Assembly (NCBI GenBank): GCA_021295815.1
Contig: JAGWBQ010000004.1
Location: 1 to 64,000 of the forward strand
Length of the DNA stretch: 64,000 nt
Source of the DNA: Gemmatimonadota bacterium
GTDB lineage: Bacteria; Gemmatimonadota; Gemmatimonadetes; Longimicrobiales; Gaopeijiaceae
Direction of reading: 5' to 3'
This document shows, one piece after another, positions 45,539 through 55,702 of the stretch. Every line of letters starts with the position of its first letter. Position 1 is the stretch's first letter. The notes below the pieces were generated by a model. The model was not told the DNA's origin, ran no database searches, and saw only the letters and a program-made list of their open reading frames with translations. A program made the translations under genes and the position numbers.

Positions 45539-46171
45539 ATGTCTACTGTCACCTTGACGGCCCAGCCGAGAACCGACACCGGGAAAGGCGCGGCTCGCTC
45601 GCTCCGCCGGGGCGGCCGCATTCCGGCCGTGCTCTACGGTTCCGATCTCGAAAACGCCTTGCACCTCTCCGTGGACACGGGAGAAACCCAGCGCCTCTTC
45701 AACTCGGTGAGCGTGGAGAACACGATAATCGAGATCAAGGTGGAGGGAGGAGACGAGAGCTACCGCACGCTGGTCAGGGAGGTGCAGACCCACCCTTGGA
45801 AGGGCTCCCTTCTTCATGTGGATTTCCTCTGGATCAGGCGAGGCGTCACGGTCGATCTGACCGTGCCCGTACACTTGACCGGTTCCGCTGCCGGCGTCGG
45901 CATGGGCGGCATCGTCGAGCAGGTCCTCCACGATCTCCCGATCCGCTGCATCCCGTCCAAGATCCCGGAGATGATCGAAGTGGACATCACGCGCCTCGAT
46001 ATCGGCGACAGCGTGACGGTCGGGGACCTCGACCTGGGCGAAGGCGTCGAAGCGAGCATCGAACCGGACCGGACAGTGTGTACGTTGACGCCCCCGACCG
46101 TGGTCGGGACCGAGGAAGAGGAGGAAGAGGAGGAAGAGGAAGTCGGGGATGTCATTGACGGGGCGGTGTAA
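45539..46171 (+). CDS. rplY: Ribosomal protein bL25, CTC type
   Basis: Binds 5S rRNA; the long form has an added C-terminal beta domain. The N-terminal L25 domain (RTDTGKGAARSLRRGGRIPAVLYG) is followed by the TL5/CTC domain (HVDFLWIRRGVTVDLTVPVHL, IEVDITRLDIGDSVTVGDL). It ends in a run of ten Glu and an acidic tail. 210 residues. ATG with AAGGA seven to eight bases before. The gene sits between prs and pth as usual. Confidence 0.95.
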   Translation: MSTVTLTAQPRTDTGKGAARSLRRGGRIPAVLYGSDLENALHLSVDTGETQRLFNSVSVENTIIEIKVEGGDESYRTLVREVQTHPWKGSLLHVDFLWIRRGVTVDLTVPVHLTGSAAGVGMGGIVEQVLHDLPIRCIPSKIPEMIEVDITRLDIGDSVTVGDLDLGEGVEASIEPDRTVCTLTPPTVVGTEEEEEEEEEEVGDVIDGAV

Positions 46172-46177
46172 CAGCCC

Positions 46178-46747
46178 TTGCGCTCGAAGTTCATCGTCGG
46201 TCTCGGCAATCCGGGCCCGGCCTACGACGCCACCAGGCACAACGTCGGATGGTGGGCGCTCGACCGCCTCGCGTACGACTGGGATTTCGGCTCCTTCACG
46301 CTCTTGGGAACGGCTCTGGCGAGCGGCGGCGAACGCGCCGGCCACGAGGTCGCGCTCGTGAAACCGGTCACCTACATGAATCGAAGCGGCCTGGCTCTGG
46401 GCTCGCTCGGTTTCGACCGGGAGTTCGATCCGGTCGAGGATCTGCTGGTCCTGGTCGACGACGCGGCCTTGGCTCCGGGCAGGTTGCGGCTCCGGGCTAA
46501 GGGCGGCACCGGCGGCCACAACGGACTGGCGTCGATCTCCGAGGTGCTGGGTTCCGACGACTATTTTCGCCTTCGTATCGGGGTCGGAAAAAAACCCGAG
46601 GGCACATCCCTCTCGGACTGGGTGCTCTCCGAAATGCCGGAAGCCGACGAGGACGCCGTCGTCGCGCTCCTCCCCGAGCTGGGACCCGCCTTGGAGCTCT
46701 GGCTGGCCGGCGACGCGGACCGGGCCATGACCCGACTCAACAGATGA
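46178..46747 (+). CDS. pth: Peptidyl-tRNA hydrolase
   Basis: Recycles peptidyl-tRNA. The 189-residue protein has [22 protein letters not shown] (active-site Asn and His), [39 protein letters not shown] and [12 protein letters not shown]. The expected DD-D/xLxxG residues are kept except that the usual D-L-D-L at VDD is DDAALA. The start is TTG at 46178, six bases after rplY; no ATG or GTG lies near. Confidence 0.95.
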   Translation: MRSKFIVGLGNPGPAYDATRHNVGWWALDRLAYDWDFGSFTLLGTALASGGERAGHEVALVKPVTYMNRSGLALGSLGFDREFDPVEDLLVLVDDAALAPGRLRLRAKGGTGGHNGLASISEVLGSDDYFRLRIGVGKKPEGTSLSDWVLSEMPEADEDAVVALLPELGPALELWLAGDADRAMTRLNR

Positions 46748-46796
46748 ACGACCGGCCCGGCCGTCATCCTTCAACCTTCGACATCAGGAACCGCAC

Positions 46797-48863
<2,067 letters not shown>

Positions 48864-50066
48864 ATGGCCGGCGACGCGGTGTTCGAAGACGCCCTGGCGT
48901 TCGCCGGGGATCTGATCCGCATCCCCGGGCTCTCCGGAGACGAAGAGGCGGTAGCGGAGCGGGTCCGGCTCGAGATGGAGGCCCTCGGGCTCGAAGACGT
49001 GCGCATCGATGAGGCCGGAAACGTGATCGGCGTGGCGCGCGGTCGCGGCGAGGCCCCCGCCGTTCTCCTCAACTGCCACCTGGACGTCGTCGCCGAGGGT
49101 GACGAGTCCGAGTGGGAGTATCCGCCCTACGGCGGCGTCGTGGACGGCGGCTTCCTCCACGGACGGGGCGCGATGGACATCAAAGGCCAGCTCGCCATCC
49201 AGACCCACGCCGCAGCGGCCCTGAACGGCGTCGCGCCAGGCGACGTGATCGTCGCCCACACCGTCCACGAGGAGCGGGGCGGGTTGGGAATGAAGGCGCT
49301 GCTGGAATCGGGCTCGGTCGCCCCGGGGTTGGTCGTCATCGGAGAGGCGACCGGCGGAGATGTCTGCATCGGTCACCGAGGGCGCGCGGAGGTCGAGATA
49401 GTGATCTCAGGCGTCGCCGGCCACGCCAGCGCTCCCGAAAGGGCTCGCAATGCCCTCGACCTGCTTGGAGACGCTCTCGCCGCCGCCCGCGACCTGAGCT
49501 CCGTTCAGCGGAGCGATCCCGTGCTCGGCACGGCCTCGGTCGTCGCAACGACCGTAGAGGTCGGGCCCGAGAGCCGGAACGTGATCCCCGACCACGTCGT
49601 CGTCACCCTGGACTGGAGAATACTTCCCGGAGACGACGACCGCTCGCTACTCGGGCGGGTCCGGGCGGCGCTCGCTCGCCGGAGGCCGGAGCTCCCGGCG
49701 GGGCTTTCCTGGAACGTGCGCATCGCCGCCGAGGAACAGCGCACCTGGACCGGCCTGACCGAACTCCGCTCGCAGCACACCCCCGGATTTCTCGTCGATC
49801 CCGACCATCCCGTGGTCACGGCGGCAGCCACCGCGGTCGGCAGACGCGAGGGCGGCGGAGCCGCTCGGGTGCGTCCCTGGCAGTTCGCGACCGACGGGGG
49901 ATGGAGTTGCGACGTGCACGGCATCTTCACCATCGGCTTCGGCCCCGGAGAGGAGCGCTACGCCCACACCAATCGAGAGCGGCTCAATCTCGAGGAGGCC
50001 CGTTGGTCTCTGGAGCGCTACCCGGAACTCGTCGTCGCCGCACAGAGAGCGATGGCTGGGGAGTAG
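48864..50066 (+). CDS. M20-family metallopeptidase/deacylase
   Basis: A 400-residue di-zinc hydrolase. Metal ligands lie in LLNCHLDVVAEGD, HGRGAMDIKGQLA and HTVHEERGGLG; the dimerisation lid domain follows (IVISGVAGHASAPERARNALDLL). GEATGGDVCIGHRGR is family-typical and the last His is in YAHTNRERLNLEE. The family includes aminoacyl-peptidases, DapE and ArgE; none could be picked. The ATG directly follows the hppA stop codon. Confidence 0.87.
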   Translation: MAGDAVFEDALAFAGDLIRIPGLSGDEEAVAERVRLEMEALGLEDVRIDEAGNVIGVARGRGEAPAVLLNCHLDVVAEGDESEWEYPPYGGVVDGGFLHGRGAMDIKGQLAIQTHAAAALNGVAPGDVIVAHTVHEERGGLGMKALLESGSVAPGLVVIGEATGGDVCIGHRGRAEVEIVISGVAGHASAPERARNALDLLGDALAAARDLSSVQRSDPVLGTASVVATTVEVGPESRNVIPDHVVVTLDWRILPGDDDRSLLGRVRAALARRRPELPAGLSWNVRIAAEEQRTWTGLTELRSQHTPGFLVDPDHPVVTAAATAVGRREGGGAARVRPWQFATDGGWSCDVHGIFTIGFGPGEERYAHTNRERLNLEEARWSLERYPELVVAAQRAMAGE

Positions 50067-50075
50067 CCGGCGCGC

Positions 50076-50107
50076 TTGACCCGACGTCGCATGTCTGACG
50101 CTATATT
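50076..50107 (+). promoter_or_regulatory. Possible promoter of the rpsF-rpsR operon
   Basis: TTGACC (50076-50081) and TATATT (50102-50107) repeat the boxes of the prs and ffs promoters, but the spacing is 20 bases, longer than optimal. Its place 107 bases before the ribosomal gene makes a promoter plausible. Confidence 0.4.
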
Positions 50108-50213
50108 GTAAGGGAGCGCTTTCGCGCCCGTCCCGCTCCATGGCCCGTTTCGCCGACCGCACGGCGTCACGGCGCCGAGGGGCCCGCTTCCATTCGGACC
50201 GAGGGATCCAGTT

Positions 50214-50987
50214 ATGCGGACCTACGAAGTCGTCTACATTCTCGATGCGGCCATCGCCCCGGCAGACGCCGAGGCGAAACTCGAACGCCTGCACTCGCTC
50301 GCGACTGTCGGCGGCGGCAAGGTGGACGCGGTGGAGCACTGGGGTCAGCGCAGGCTGGCCTACGCCATCAACGGACGGGAGACGGGCTACTACGTGGTCG
50401 CCCAGATCACGGCTGTGGCCGAGGCGCTCCCCGAGTTCGAGAGACTTCTCGGCCTCGACGAGGAGGTCATGCGGTATCTGCTCGTTGTCCATCAGGGCGA
50501 GCGCACCGACGGGGCGTCGAAGCTGGGCGAGGTGAGGAGCGACGACGAAACCCGCACTGCCGACGGCGCGACCGATGCCGAGGGTGACGAAGACGGTGAC
50601 GACGCCGAGGAGGAAGGGGCCGAAGGCAAAGGCGACGACGAGGATCTTGATGAGGGTGATGACGACGACGAAGGCGGCGACAAGGATGCCGATGCGGCCG
50701 ACGAAACGTCCGAGGAGGTCACCGTAGAGCCGCAAACGGCTCCGCGTTCCGGTCCTCCCGAGTTCTCCGGGCCGGGCGCCCGGCGGCGCAGAACGGAGGG
50801 TCCGCCGATCCTGACGCTAGATTACAAGGACGTGAAGCATCTCTCCTACTTCATAACCGACCAAGGCAAAATTCTGCCGAAGCGCACCACCCGGGTGTCG
50901 GCGCACTTCCAAAGGCAGTTGAGCCGCGCGATCAAGCGCGCGCGCTACCTGGCGCTGATCCCGTACACCGGCTCGTTTGACCACTGA
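50214..50987 (+). CDS. rpsF-rpsR: Fusion of ribosomal proteins bS6 and bS18
   Basis: One uninterrupted 257-residue frame. Residues 1-95 are bS6 ([43 protein letters not shown]). Residues 96-188 are an acidic linker, with about half of 109-170 being Asp or Glu. Residues 189-257 are bS18 ([46 protein letters not shown]) without the N-terminal Cys pair. No stop or in-frame ATG/GTG/TTG separates them. bS6 and bS18 bind each other in the 30S platform, so fusion is physically plausible. ssb, usual between them, is absent. Confidence 0.88.
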   Translation: MRTYEVVYILDAAIAPADAEAKLERLHSLATVGGGKVDAVEHWGQRRLAYAINGRETGYYVVAQITAVAEALPEFERLLGLDEEVMRYLLVVHQGERTDGASKLGEVRSDDETRTADGATDAEGDEDGDDAEEEGAEGKGDDEDLDEGDDDDEGGDKDADAADETSEEVTVEPQTAPRSGPPEFSGPGARRRRTEGPPILTLDYKDVKHLSYFITDQGKILPKRTTRVSAHFQRQLSRAIKRARYLALIPYTGSFDH

Positions 50988-51103
50988 GCCGCCGAGAGGG
51001 ACGAGATTGGCACCGCGGCCTCGGGCTTTGCGCGATCGCCCTGACGTGCACCATCTTTCTCGGGACGCCGGATTTTCTCCGAGAAGGGGCCGCGTTCGTC
51101 GCC

Positions 51104-51916
51104 ATGGCGTTTCTGGTGATGACGGTCGCCTTTGGAGCGAAGCGTCCTCGCACGGCTCTCGCCGCCGCTGCAGTGTCCTTCCTCCTTCTCCTGGGAGAAC
51201 GGGATGCGGTCTGGTTCGTGGATCGCGCCTGGGCGATGATGGCCGCTGGCTGGTTCGCTTTCCTGAGCCTGCGGTTTCCGGGATGGACCTTGACCGCTCG
51301 CGCGGCGGCGGCGGTCGTCGCGGCGGCCACCACCGTGGCGGCGGCCGTGTTGGCGAGCCCCGCCTCCTGGACCGCTTTCGAGGGAGTGGTGGCCGATCGA
51401 GCTGCAGCGACTCTGGAGGCGATCACCTTCGAGCTCAGGCGTTCCGGAGGCATGGACCCCACCCTGGCGGCCCGGCTCGACATGGTCTTCCAGGCACAGG
51501 TCCTGGTCTTCCCGGCGCTTGCCGGCCTCGCCACCTCCGCAGCCCTCGCCGCGGCGTGGTGGGGCTACGGAAAGCTCTCGGGCGGAGGTGCCGAGCTCCA
51601 ACCTCTGGCGACCTTCAATTTCAACGACCACTGGGTCTGGATCTTCGTGGTCGGACTCGGTCTGCTCGTGGTCGGCGGGATCAATCCTCCCAGCCGTCTC
51701 GCTCTCAACCTGCTGGTCTTCGCCGGCGGGTTCTTCGCATTGCGCGGTCTCGCCGTGGTCTCGTACCTCGGCCGTCGTCGCCGTCGCATCGTTTACGGGG
51801 TACTGGCCGTGCTGGGAGCCTTGGCTTGGCCGGGCATTCTTAGCGCCGCACTGATACTCGGAATCGCGGATGTCTGGCTCGACGCCCGCTCCCATCAACC
51901 CGAAGAGGCAACATGA
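51104..51916 (+). CDS. DUF2232-like polytopic membrane protein
   Basis: A 270-residue protein (from ATG 51104) with seven or eight hydrophobic segments and a C-terminal FNFNDHWVWIFVVGLGLLVVGG followed by YLGRRRRRIVYGVLAVLGAL, the layout of DUF2232/YybS proteins usually found between rpsR and rplI. The in-frame region upstream to 50984 also codes well for a helix (GLGLCAIALTCTIFLG) and would begin with CTG overlapping the bS18 stop (CTGA), so the true start may be there. Its stop overlaps rplI as ATGA. Function unknown. Confidence 0.72.
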   Translation: MAFLVMTVAFGAKRPRTALAAAAVSFLLLLGERDAVWFVDRAWAMMAAGWFAFLSLRFPGWTLTARAAAAVVAAATTVAAAVLASPASWTAFEGVVADRAAATLEAITFELRRSGGMDPTLAARLDMVFQAQVLVFPALAGLATSAALAAAWWGYGKLSGGGAELQPLATFNFNDHWVWIFVVGLGLLVVGGINPPSRLALNLLVFAGGFFALRGLAVVSYLGRRRRRIVYGVLAVLGALAWPGILSAALILGIADVWLDARSHQPEEAT

Positions 51917-52368
51917 AGCTAATCCTGCGCCGGCCCGTGTCCAATCTGGGCGAAGAGGGCGACGTCGTAACGGTTAGGCCGGGATATGGCCGCAACTACC
52001 TGATTCCCCAGGGACTGGCGTTTCCGGCCACCAAGCTGCACCTCGCCAGACTCGAGGAAGAGCGAGCTCAGAGGGAGGCTCGGGACCGCAGAGACCGGCT
52101 GGAGGCGCAAAGGCGGGCGGCGCTGCTCGAATCTCTCAGGCTCAAGTTCCTCGAGCGCGCCGGCAACGAAGGCCGGCTCTTCGGGTCTGTGACCGCTGCG
52201 GACATCGTCGCGCGGGTCGAGGATGCGGAGCTCGGGTTCGACCTGGATCGGCGGCTCATACAGCTCGACGAGCCGCTGAAGCAATTGGGCGTACACGGCG
52301 TGACCGTGCGTCTACACCCTGAAGTCACGGTGGACCTGCAGGTCACGGTCGAACCTATCGATTTCTAA
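51913..52368 (+). CDS. rplI: Ribosomal protein bL9
   Basis: Large-subunit protein of 151 residues with two small domains joined by a long helix. The N-domain has the family motif LGEEGDVVTVRPGYGRNYLIPQGLA (in parts); the long helix is charged (RLEEERAQREARDRRDRLEA); the C-domain has LFGSVTAADIV and HGVTVRLHPEVTVDLQV. The ATG overlaps the upstream stop (ATGA). Confidence 0.96.
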   Translation: MKLILRRPVSNLGEEGDVVTVRPGYGRNYLIPQGLAFPATKLHLARLEEERAQREARDRRDRLEAQRRAALLESLRLKFLERAGNEGRLFGSVTAADIVARVEDAELGFDLDRRLIQLDEPLKQLGVHGVTVRLHPEVTVDLQVTVEPIDF

Positions 52369-52381
52369 CGGCGGACGTGGA

Positions 52382-52774
52382 ATGCAGGCTCCGCCGAACT
52401 ACCCCACCCATGTGGTCGACGCGGTGTCGCTGGCGCTCGAACGCAAGGCGCGGGATGTCGTGGCGCTCGATCTTCGGGGCATATCGAGCGTTACCGATTT
52501 CTTCGTGATCGCTACCGGACGTTCCGATGTTCAGGTTCGAGCGATCGTGGAGAGAGTCGTTGAGGGCTTGCGGAACCAGGGTCTCCGCCCTAGTCATGTA
52601 GAAGGAGCGCGGGCCGGGCGCTGGGCCTTGGCCGACTATGTGGATATGGTCGTCCATGTCTTCCACCCCGATGCGCGAGACTTCTTTCGGCTGGAGCAGC
52701 TCTGGGGAGACGCCCCGGCATGGAGCGTCGGGCCCGGCGAAAACGAAACCACGCAAGAGAGAGAAGATGACTAG
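52382..52774 (+). CDS. rsfS: Ribosomal silencing factor RsfS
   Basis: Binds uL14 on the 50S subunit and blocks subunit joining in starvation. The 130-residue protein has the family core ALDLRGISSVTDFFVIATGRSDVQVRAI and WALADYVDMVVHVFHPDARDFFRLEQLWGDAP. Its stop overlaps the next start by eight bases. The place after rplI is consistent with co-expression with ribosome genes. Confidence 0.94.
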   Translation: MQAPPNYPTHVVDAVSLALERKARDVVALDLRGISSVTDFFVIATGRSDVQVRAIVERVVEGLRNQGLRPSHVEGARAGRWALADYVDMVVHVFHPDARDFFRLEQLWGDAPAWSVGPGENETTQEREDD

Positions 52775-54326
52775 ACCGAGCTGGGATCCGTTCGATCCCG
52801 GAAACCTGCCCGAGCTCTCCGCACAAACGGAGGGGCGTGGAAATCTCGTGGTCGTGGTCTCGACCCCTTCCATCCGGGACGGCAAATGGGCGGTGGGTGC
52901 GGCGGTGGCCGTCGCCGACGGCTTCAGCGAGGAAGGTCGGAAGGTCACCGTGGTGGACGCCGATCTCGACCTGCCCTCGCTCCACGAGCTCATGGATGCC
53001 GATGTGGGGGAGGGCGTGGTCGACCTCGTAGATTTCGGCGCCTCGGCCAATCGCGTGGTTCGGGACGCTCCCGGCGCCCGGTACAGCTTCATCAGCACCG
53101 GATCGTACGCGGTAGACCCCGAGAAGGTGCTTGAAAGCGAGATCTGGCGGGTCTTTTGCGAGGAACTTGTGGCGGCGGGCCACACCATCGTTGTCCACAT
53201 CACCTCCGGGGTGCCCGGCATCCACGCCGTCCTCGGTCCGGCGACAGATGTCGTGGTGTTGACCTCGGATGGGCGCGACGACGAACATCTGGATAGCTTG
53301 CTGGTCGGCTGCGAGTCGCTGGTGAGGGGCGTGTACGGCCCTCACACCGGTGCGAGACCTGCTCCGGTCGACACGGGGGTCGGCGAGGCGGGTTCGGAAA
53401 CCGACCTCCGCGATGCCGAGCCTGCGCCGGCATCGGAGATCCATCCGATCGACGGCTCGGGAACCTCGTCCGGCGGGCCGACCACTTCCGAAGGCCCGCC
53501 CGCCCGAGACCCGGTGCCGATGCGCCCCGGTCCCGCACAACGGGAGCCTGCGAAAGCGGAAGGCAAGCGGCGAGCCGGCGTGGACTCATCGTTCACGGAC
53601 GGATCGTCCTCCGGCCGCAGGTGGATCTGGATCGGCGGCTTGGCGGCGGCGGTCACCGGAATAGCGCTGTGGCAGACCGGGGTGATCGATCTACCTCGGA
53701 GCAGTTCGGTCGATTCGGAATCCGAAGTCGTTCCCGAGAGCGCCCCGGACGCCGTTCCGGGAGAGGCGGAGGTCGACCCGGTTTCGAGTAGGCCTCCGCC
53801 TCCCGAGCCTGAAGTGATAGTCCCGGGTCCGTCGCCGCTGTTCCAAGGTCTGGCCGAAACGTCCGGGGCGCTCACCTACGGCGCTCAGGAGGCGGCCTAC
53901 CAGACCTGGGACGATGCGTTGGACGGATTGGGCGACCTCGAAGCCCGGGGCCTTCCGGGGTTGATCGTGCCGGTGGTCGTAGATGGGACCACCTACTTCC
54001 GTCTGCTGGTGGGGCCGTTCTCCGACGCTGCGGCGGCTGGAGGCGTAAGCTCCGGGCGGCTGGATCGGAACCTGCGCCTGGCCTTTCACCTGGGAGAGAG
54101 CGCGGACGCCGATCTGGTTGACGCGAGGATGGCCGAACTCCTCGACCTGCGCGTGCCGACCTACCCGGTCACCGTCGAATTCGAGAACGGCGTCGTCGCG
54201 ACTCGCATCTACGCCGGCGCCTTTTCCAGCCAGGCGGAGGCGGCGCTCGTCGCGGGCATCCTCTCCGAAGCCGGACTCGGCGAAGCCCCGCTCGTTTCGA
54301 TCACCGGCGTCTCGCGGGGGCGTTGA
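52767..54326 (+). CDS. ParA/MinD-like domain, TM helix and two SPOR repeats
   Basis: A 519-residue protein from ATG 52767. Residues 25-190 resemble a ParA/MinD or tyrosine-autokinase P-loop fold (VVSTPSIRDGKWAVGAAVAVA, VTVVDADLDLPSLHELM) with a degenerate Walker A that has lost the GKT/S. A Pro/Ser linker, a TM helix (about 286-303) and two extracytoplasmic SPOR-type repeats follow (YFRLLVGPFSDAAAAGG and TRIYAGAFSSQAEAALVAG). SPOR domains bind denuded septal glycan, so a division or envelope-placing role is likely. The pairing of the two parts is unusual. Confidence 0.68.
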   Translation: MTRPSWDPFDPGNLPELSAQTEGRGNLVVVVSTPSIRDGKWAVGAAVAVADGFSEEGRKVTVVDADLDLPSLHELMDADVGEGVVDLVDFGASANRVVRDAPGARYSFISTGSYAVDPEKVLESEIWRVFCEELVAAGHTIVVHITSGVPGIHAVLGPATDVVVLTSDGRDDEHLDSLLVGCESLVRGVYGPHTGARPAPVDTGVGEAGSETDLRDAEPAPASEIHPIDGSGTSSGGPTTSEGPPARDPVPMRPGPAQREPAKAEGKRRAGVDSSFTDGSSSGRRWIWIGGLAAAVTGIALWQTGVIDLPRSSSVDSESEVVPESAPDAVPGEAEVDPVSSRPPPPEPEVIVPGPSPLFQGLAETSGALTYGAQEAAYQTWDDALDGLGDLEARGLPGLIVPVVVDGTTYFRLLVGPFSDAAAAGGVSSGRLDRNLRLAFHLGESADADLVDARMAELLDLRVPTYPVTVEFENGVVATRIYAGAFSSQAEAALVAGILSEAGLGEAPLVSITGVSRGR

Positions 54327-54400
54327 TCCACAGCCCGACCCGTCCAGCGCCCGTGGACCACCCTCGCTTCCGGCTCGGCAACCGCAACGGGGTTTCGTAG

Positions 54401-55702
54401 ATGAGACTCTCGAGGCTGGAGCTCGCAGGATTCAAGTCCTTCGCCACCAGCACCACGGTCGAATTCCACGACGGCATGACGGCGTTGGTCGGCCCCAACG
54501 GCTGCGGCAAATCGAATGTCGTGGAGGCCATCCGCTGGGTCCTGGGCGAGCAGAAGCCAACCCATATCCGGGGTCGGAAGATGCAGGAGGTGATCTTCCA
54601 CGGTTCGCGCAACCGCCGCCCCGCAGCCCGCGCCCAGGTGGCGGTGACCATAGACAACTCCGACGGAATCCTGCCGGTGGCGCACTCGGAGGTAGAAATA
54701 GGACGCTCCATCGATCGGGAAGGCAAGACGCGGTACACCATCAATCGTGCCGTCTGTCGCCTCAGGGACGTGGTCGACCTCTGCCGGGACACCGGTCTCG
54801 GGGTCGGCAGCTACTCGGCCATCGAGGGGCGGATGTTGAACGCCATCATCTCCGCCCGCGGGGACGAGCGTCGCGCGCTCTTCGAAGAAGCCGCCGGGAT
54901 CGGCCGGTACAAGGACCGGCGAGCCGTGACCGAGCGTCGGCTCGACGCCGTAGCGGCGGACCTGCAAAGGCTTGACGATCTAGGTGTCGAAATACGGAAG
55001 AACGTACGTCGCCTCTCCAGGGAGAAAGGGAGGGCGGAACGTTACCTGAAGCAACGTTCGAGGCTTCGGGCGCTCGATGTCACTCTCGCCGAGCGTCGGC
55101 TCGACGACCTGCGCGATCAGCTCGCCAAGGTCGCCGCCGCCGGCCGGGACGCCGCAGGTGACGACGGTCCCGACGCGGTATCTTTTGTCCGCGCCGAGGC
55201 CGATCATCTGGCGCTCCGGAAGGAGGTCGATCTCTGCCGCGATGCGCGAGCGAAGGTCGTCGAGCGTCGGGGCGAGGCAGCCTCCGGGCTTGCGCGCTGC
55301 GAGCGCGAGCTGGCCGTGGCGGACGAACGGTCGGTCCAGGCCGAGGCCCGCATTTCTCGAAACGAGGAGTTGCGGAACGCTGAACTCGCCCGCCAAAAGG
55401 AGCTCGACGACGAGCTGGCGGTGACTCGGACCGGAATCGAGGGTGTCGAAGCCGATCTCCGCCTGGTTCGGCGCCGCACCGGCACGGCGGCGAACCAGGC
55501 GGAGGAACTGCGGGCGGGCATGGCCGCCGCTCGCCGCTCCGTCGAAACTCTCGCCGCCGCTCTGCGTGAGAACGCCCGGCTCTCCGCAGGGCTGGGCGGC
55601 GAGATCGAGGCGGGCGAAGAGAGGCTGCTCGCGGGGAGGCAGAGACTCGATGCGCTCGTGCGCGAGCGCTCCGAGTCTCTGAGAGGGCGACCTGGAGGCT
55701 GA
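54401..55702 (+). CDS. smc: Chromosome partition protein SMC, N-terminal part (frameshifted)
   Basis: The first 433 codons of SMC. The ATPase head has Walker A GPNGCGKSNVVEAIRWVLGE and the Q-loop; the first coiled coil follows. The frame ends at a TGA (55700-55702), while the frame that continues SMC is already open from 55683 (EGDLEAELAAAA). A one-base excess in GGG at 55685-55687 would explain the change. The continuing part is annotated separately. If joined, SMC would be about 1160 residues, a normal length. Confidence 0.9.
   Translation: MRLSRLELAGFKSFATSTTVEFHDGMTALVGPNGCGKSNVVEAIRWVLGEQKPTHIRGRKMQEVIFHGSRNRRPAARAQVAVTIDNSDGILPVAHSEVEIGRSIDREGKTRYTINRAVCRLRDVVDLCRDTGLGVGSYSAIEGRMLNAIISARGDERRALFEEAAGIGRYKDRRAVTERRLDAVAADLQRLDDLGVEIRKNVRRLSREKGRAERYLKQRSRLRALDVTLAERRLDDLRDQLAKVAAAGRDAAGDDGPDAVSFVRAEADHLALRKEVDLCRDARAKVVERRGEAASGLARCERELAVADERSVQAEARISRNEELRNAELARQKELDDELAVTRTGIEGVEADLRLVRRRTGTAANQAEELRAGMAAARRSVETLAAALRENARLSAGLGGEIEAGEERLLAGRQRLDALVRERSESLRGRPGG

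Noticed and set aside
50560-50730. GAC/GAG-rich stretch as a DNA repeat or assembly artefact
   Set aside because: The bases are not a regular repeat and keep one frame; it codes for the acidic linker of the bS6-bS18 fusion.
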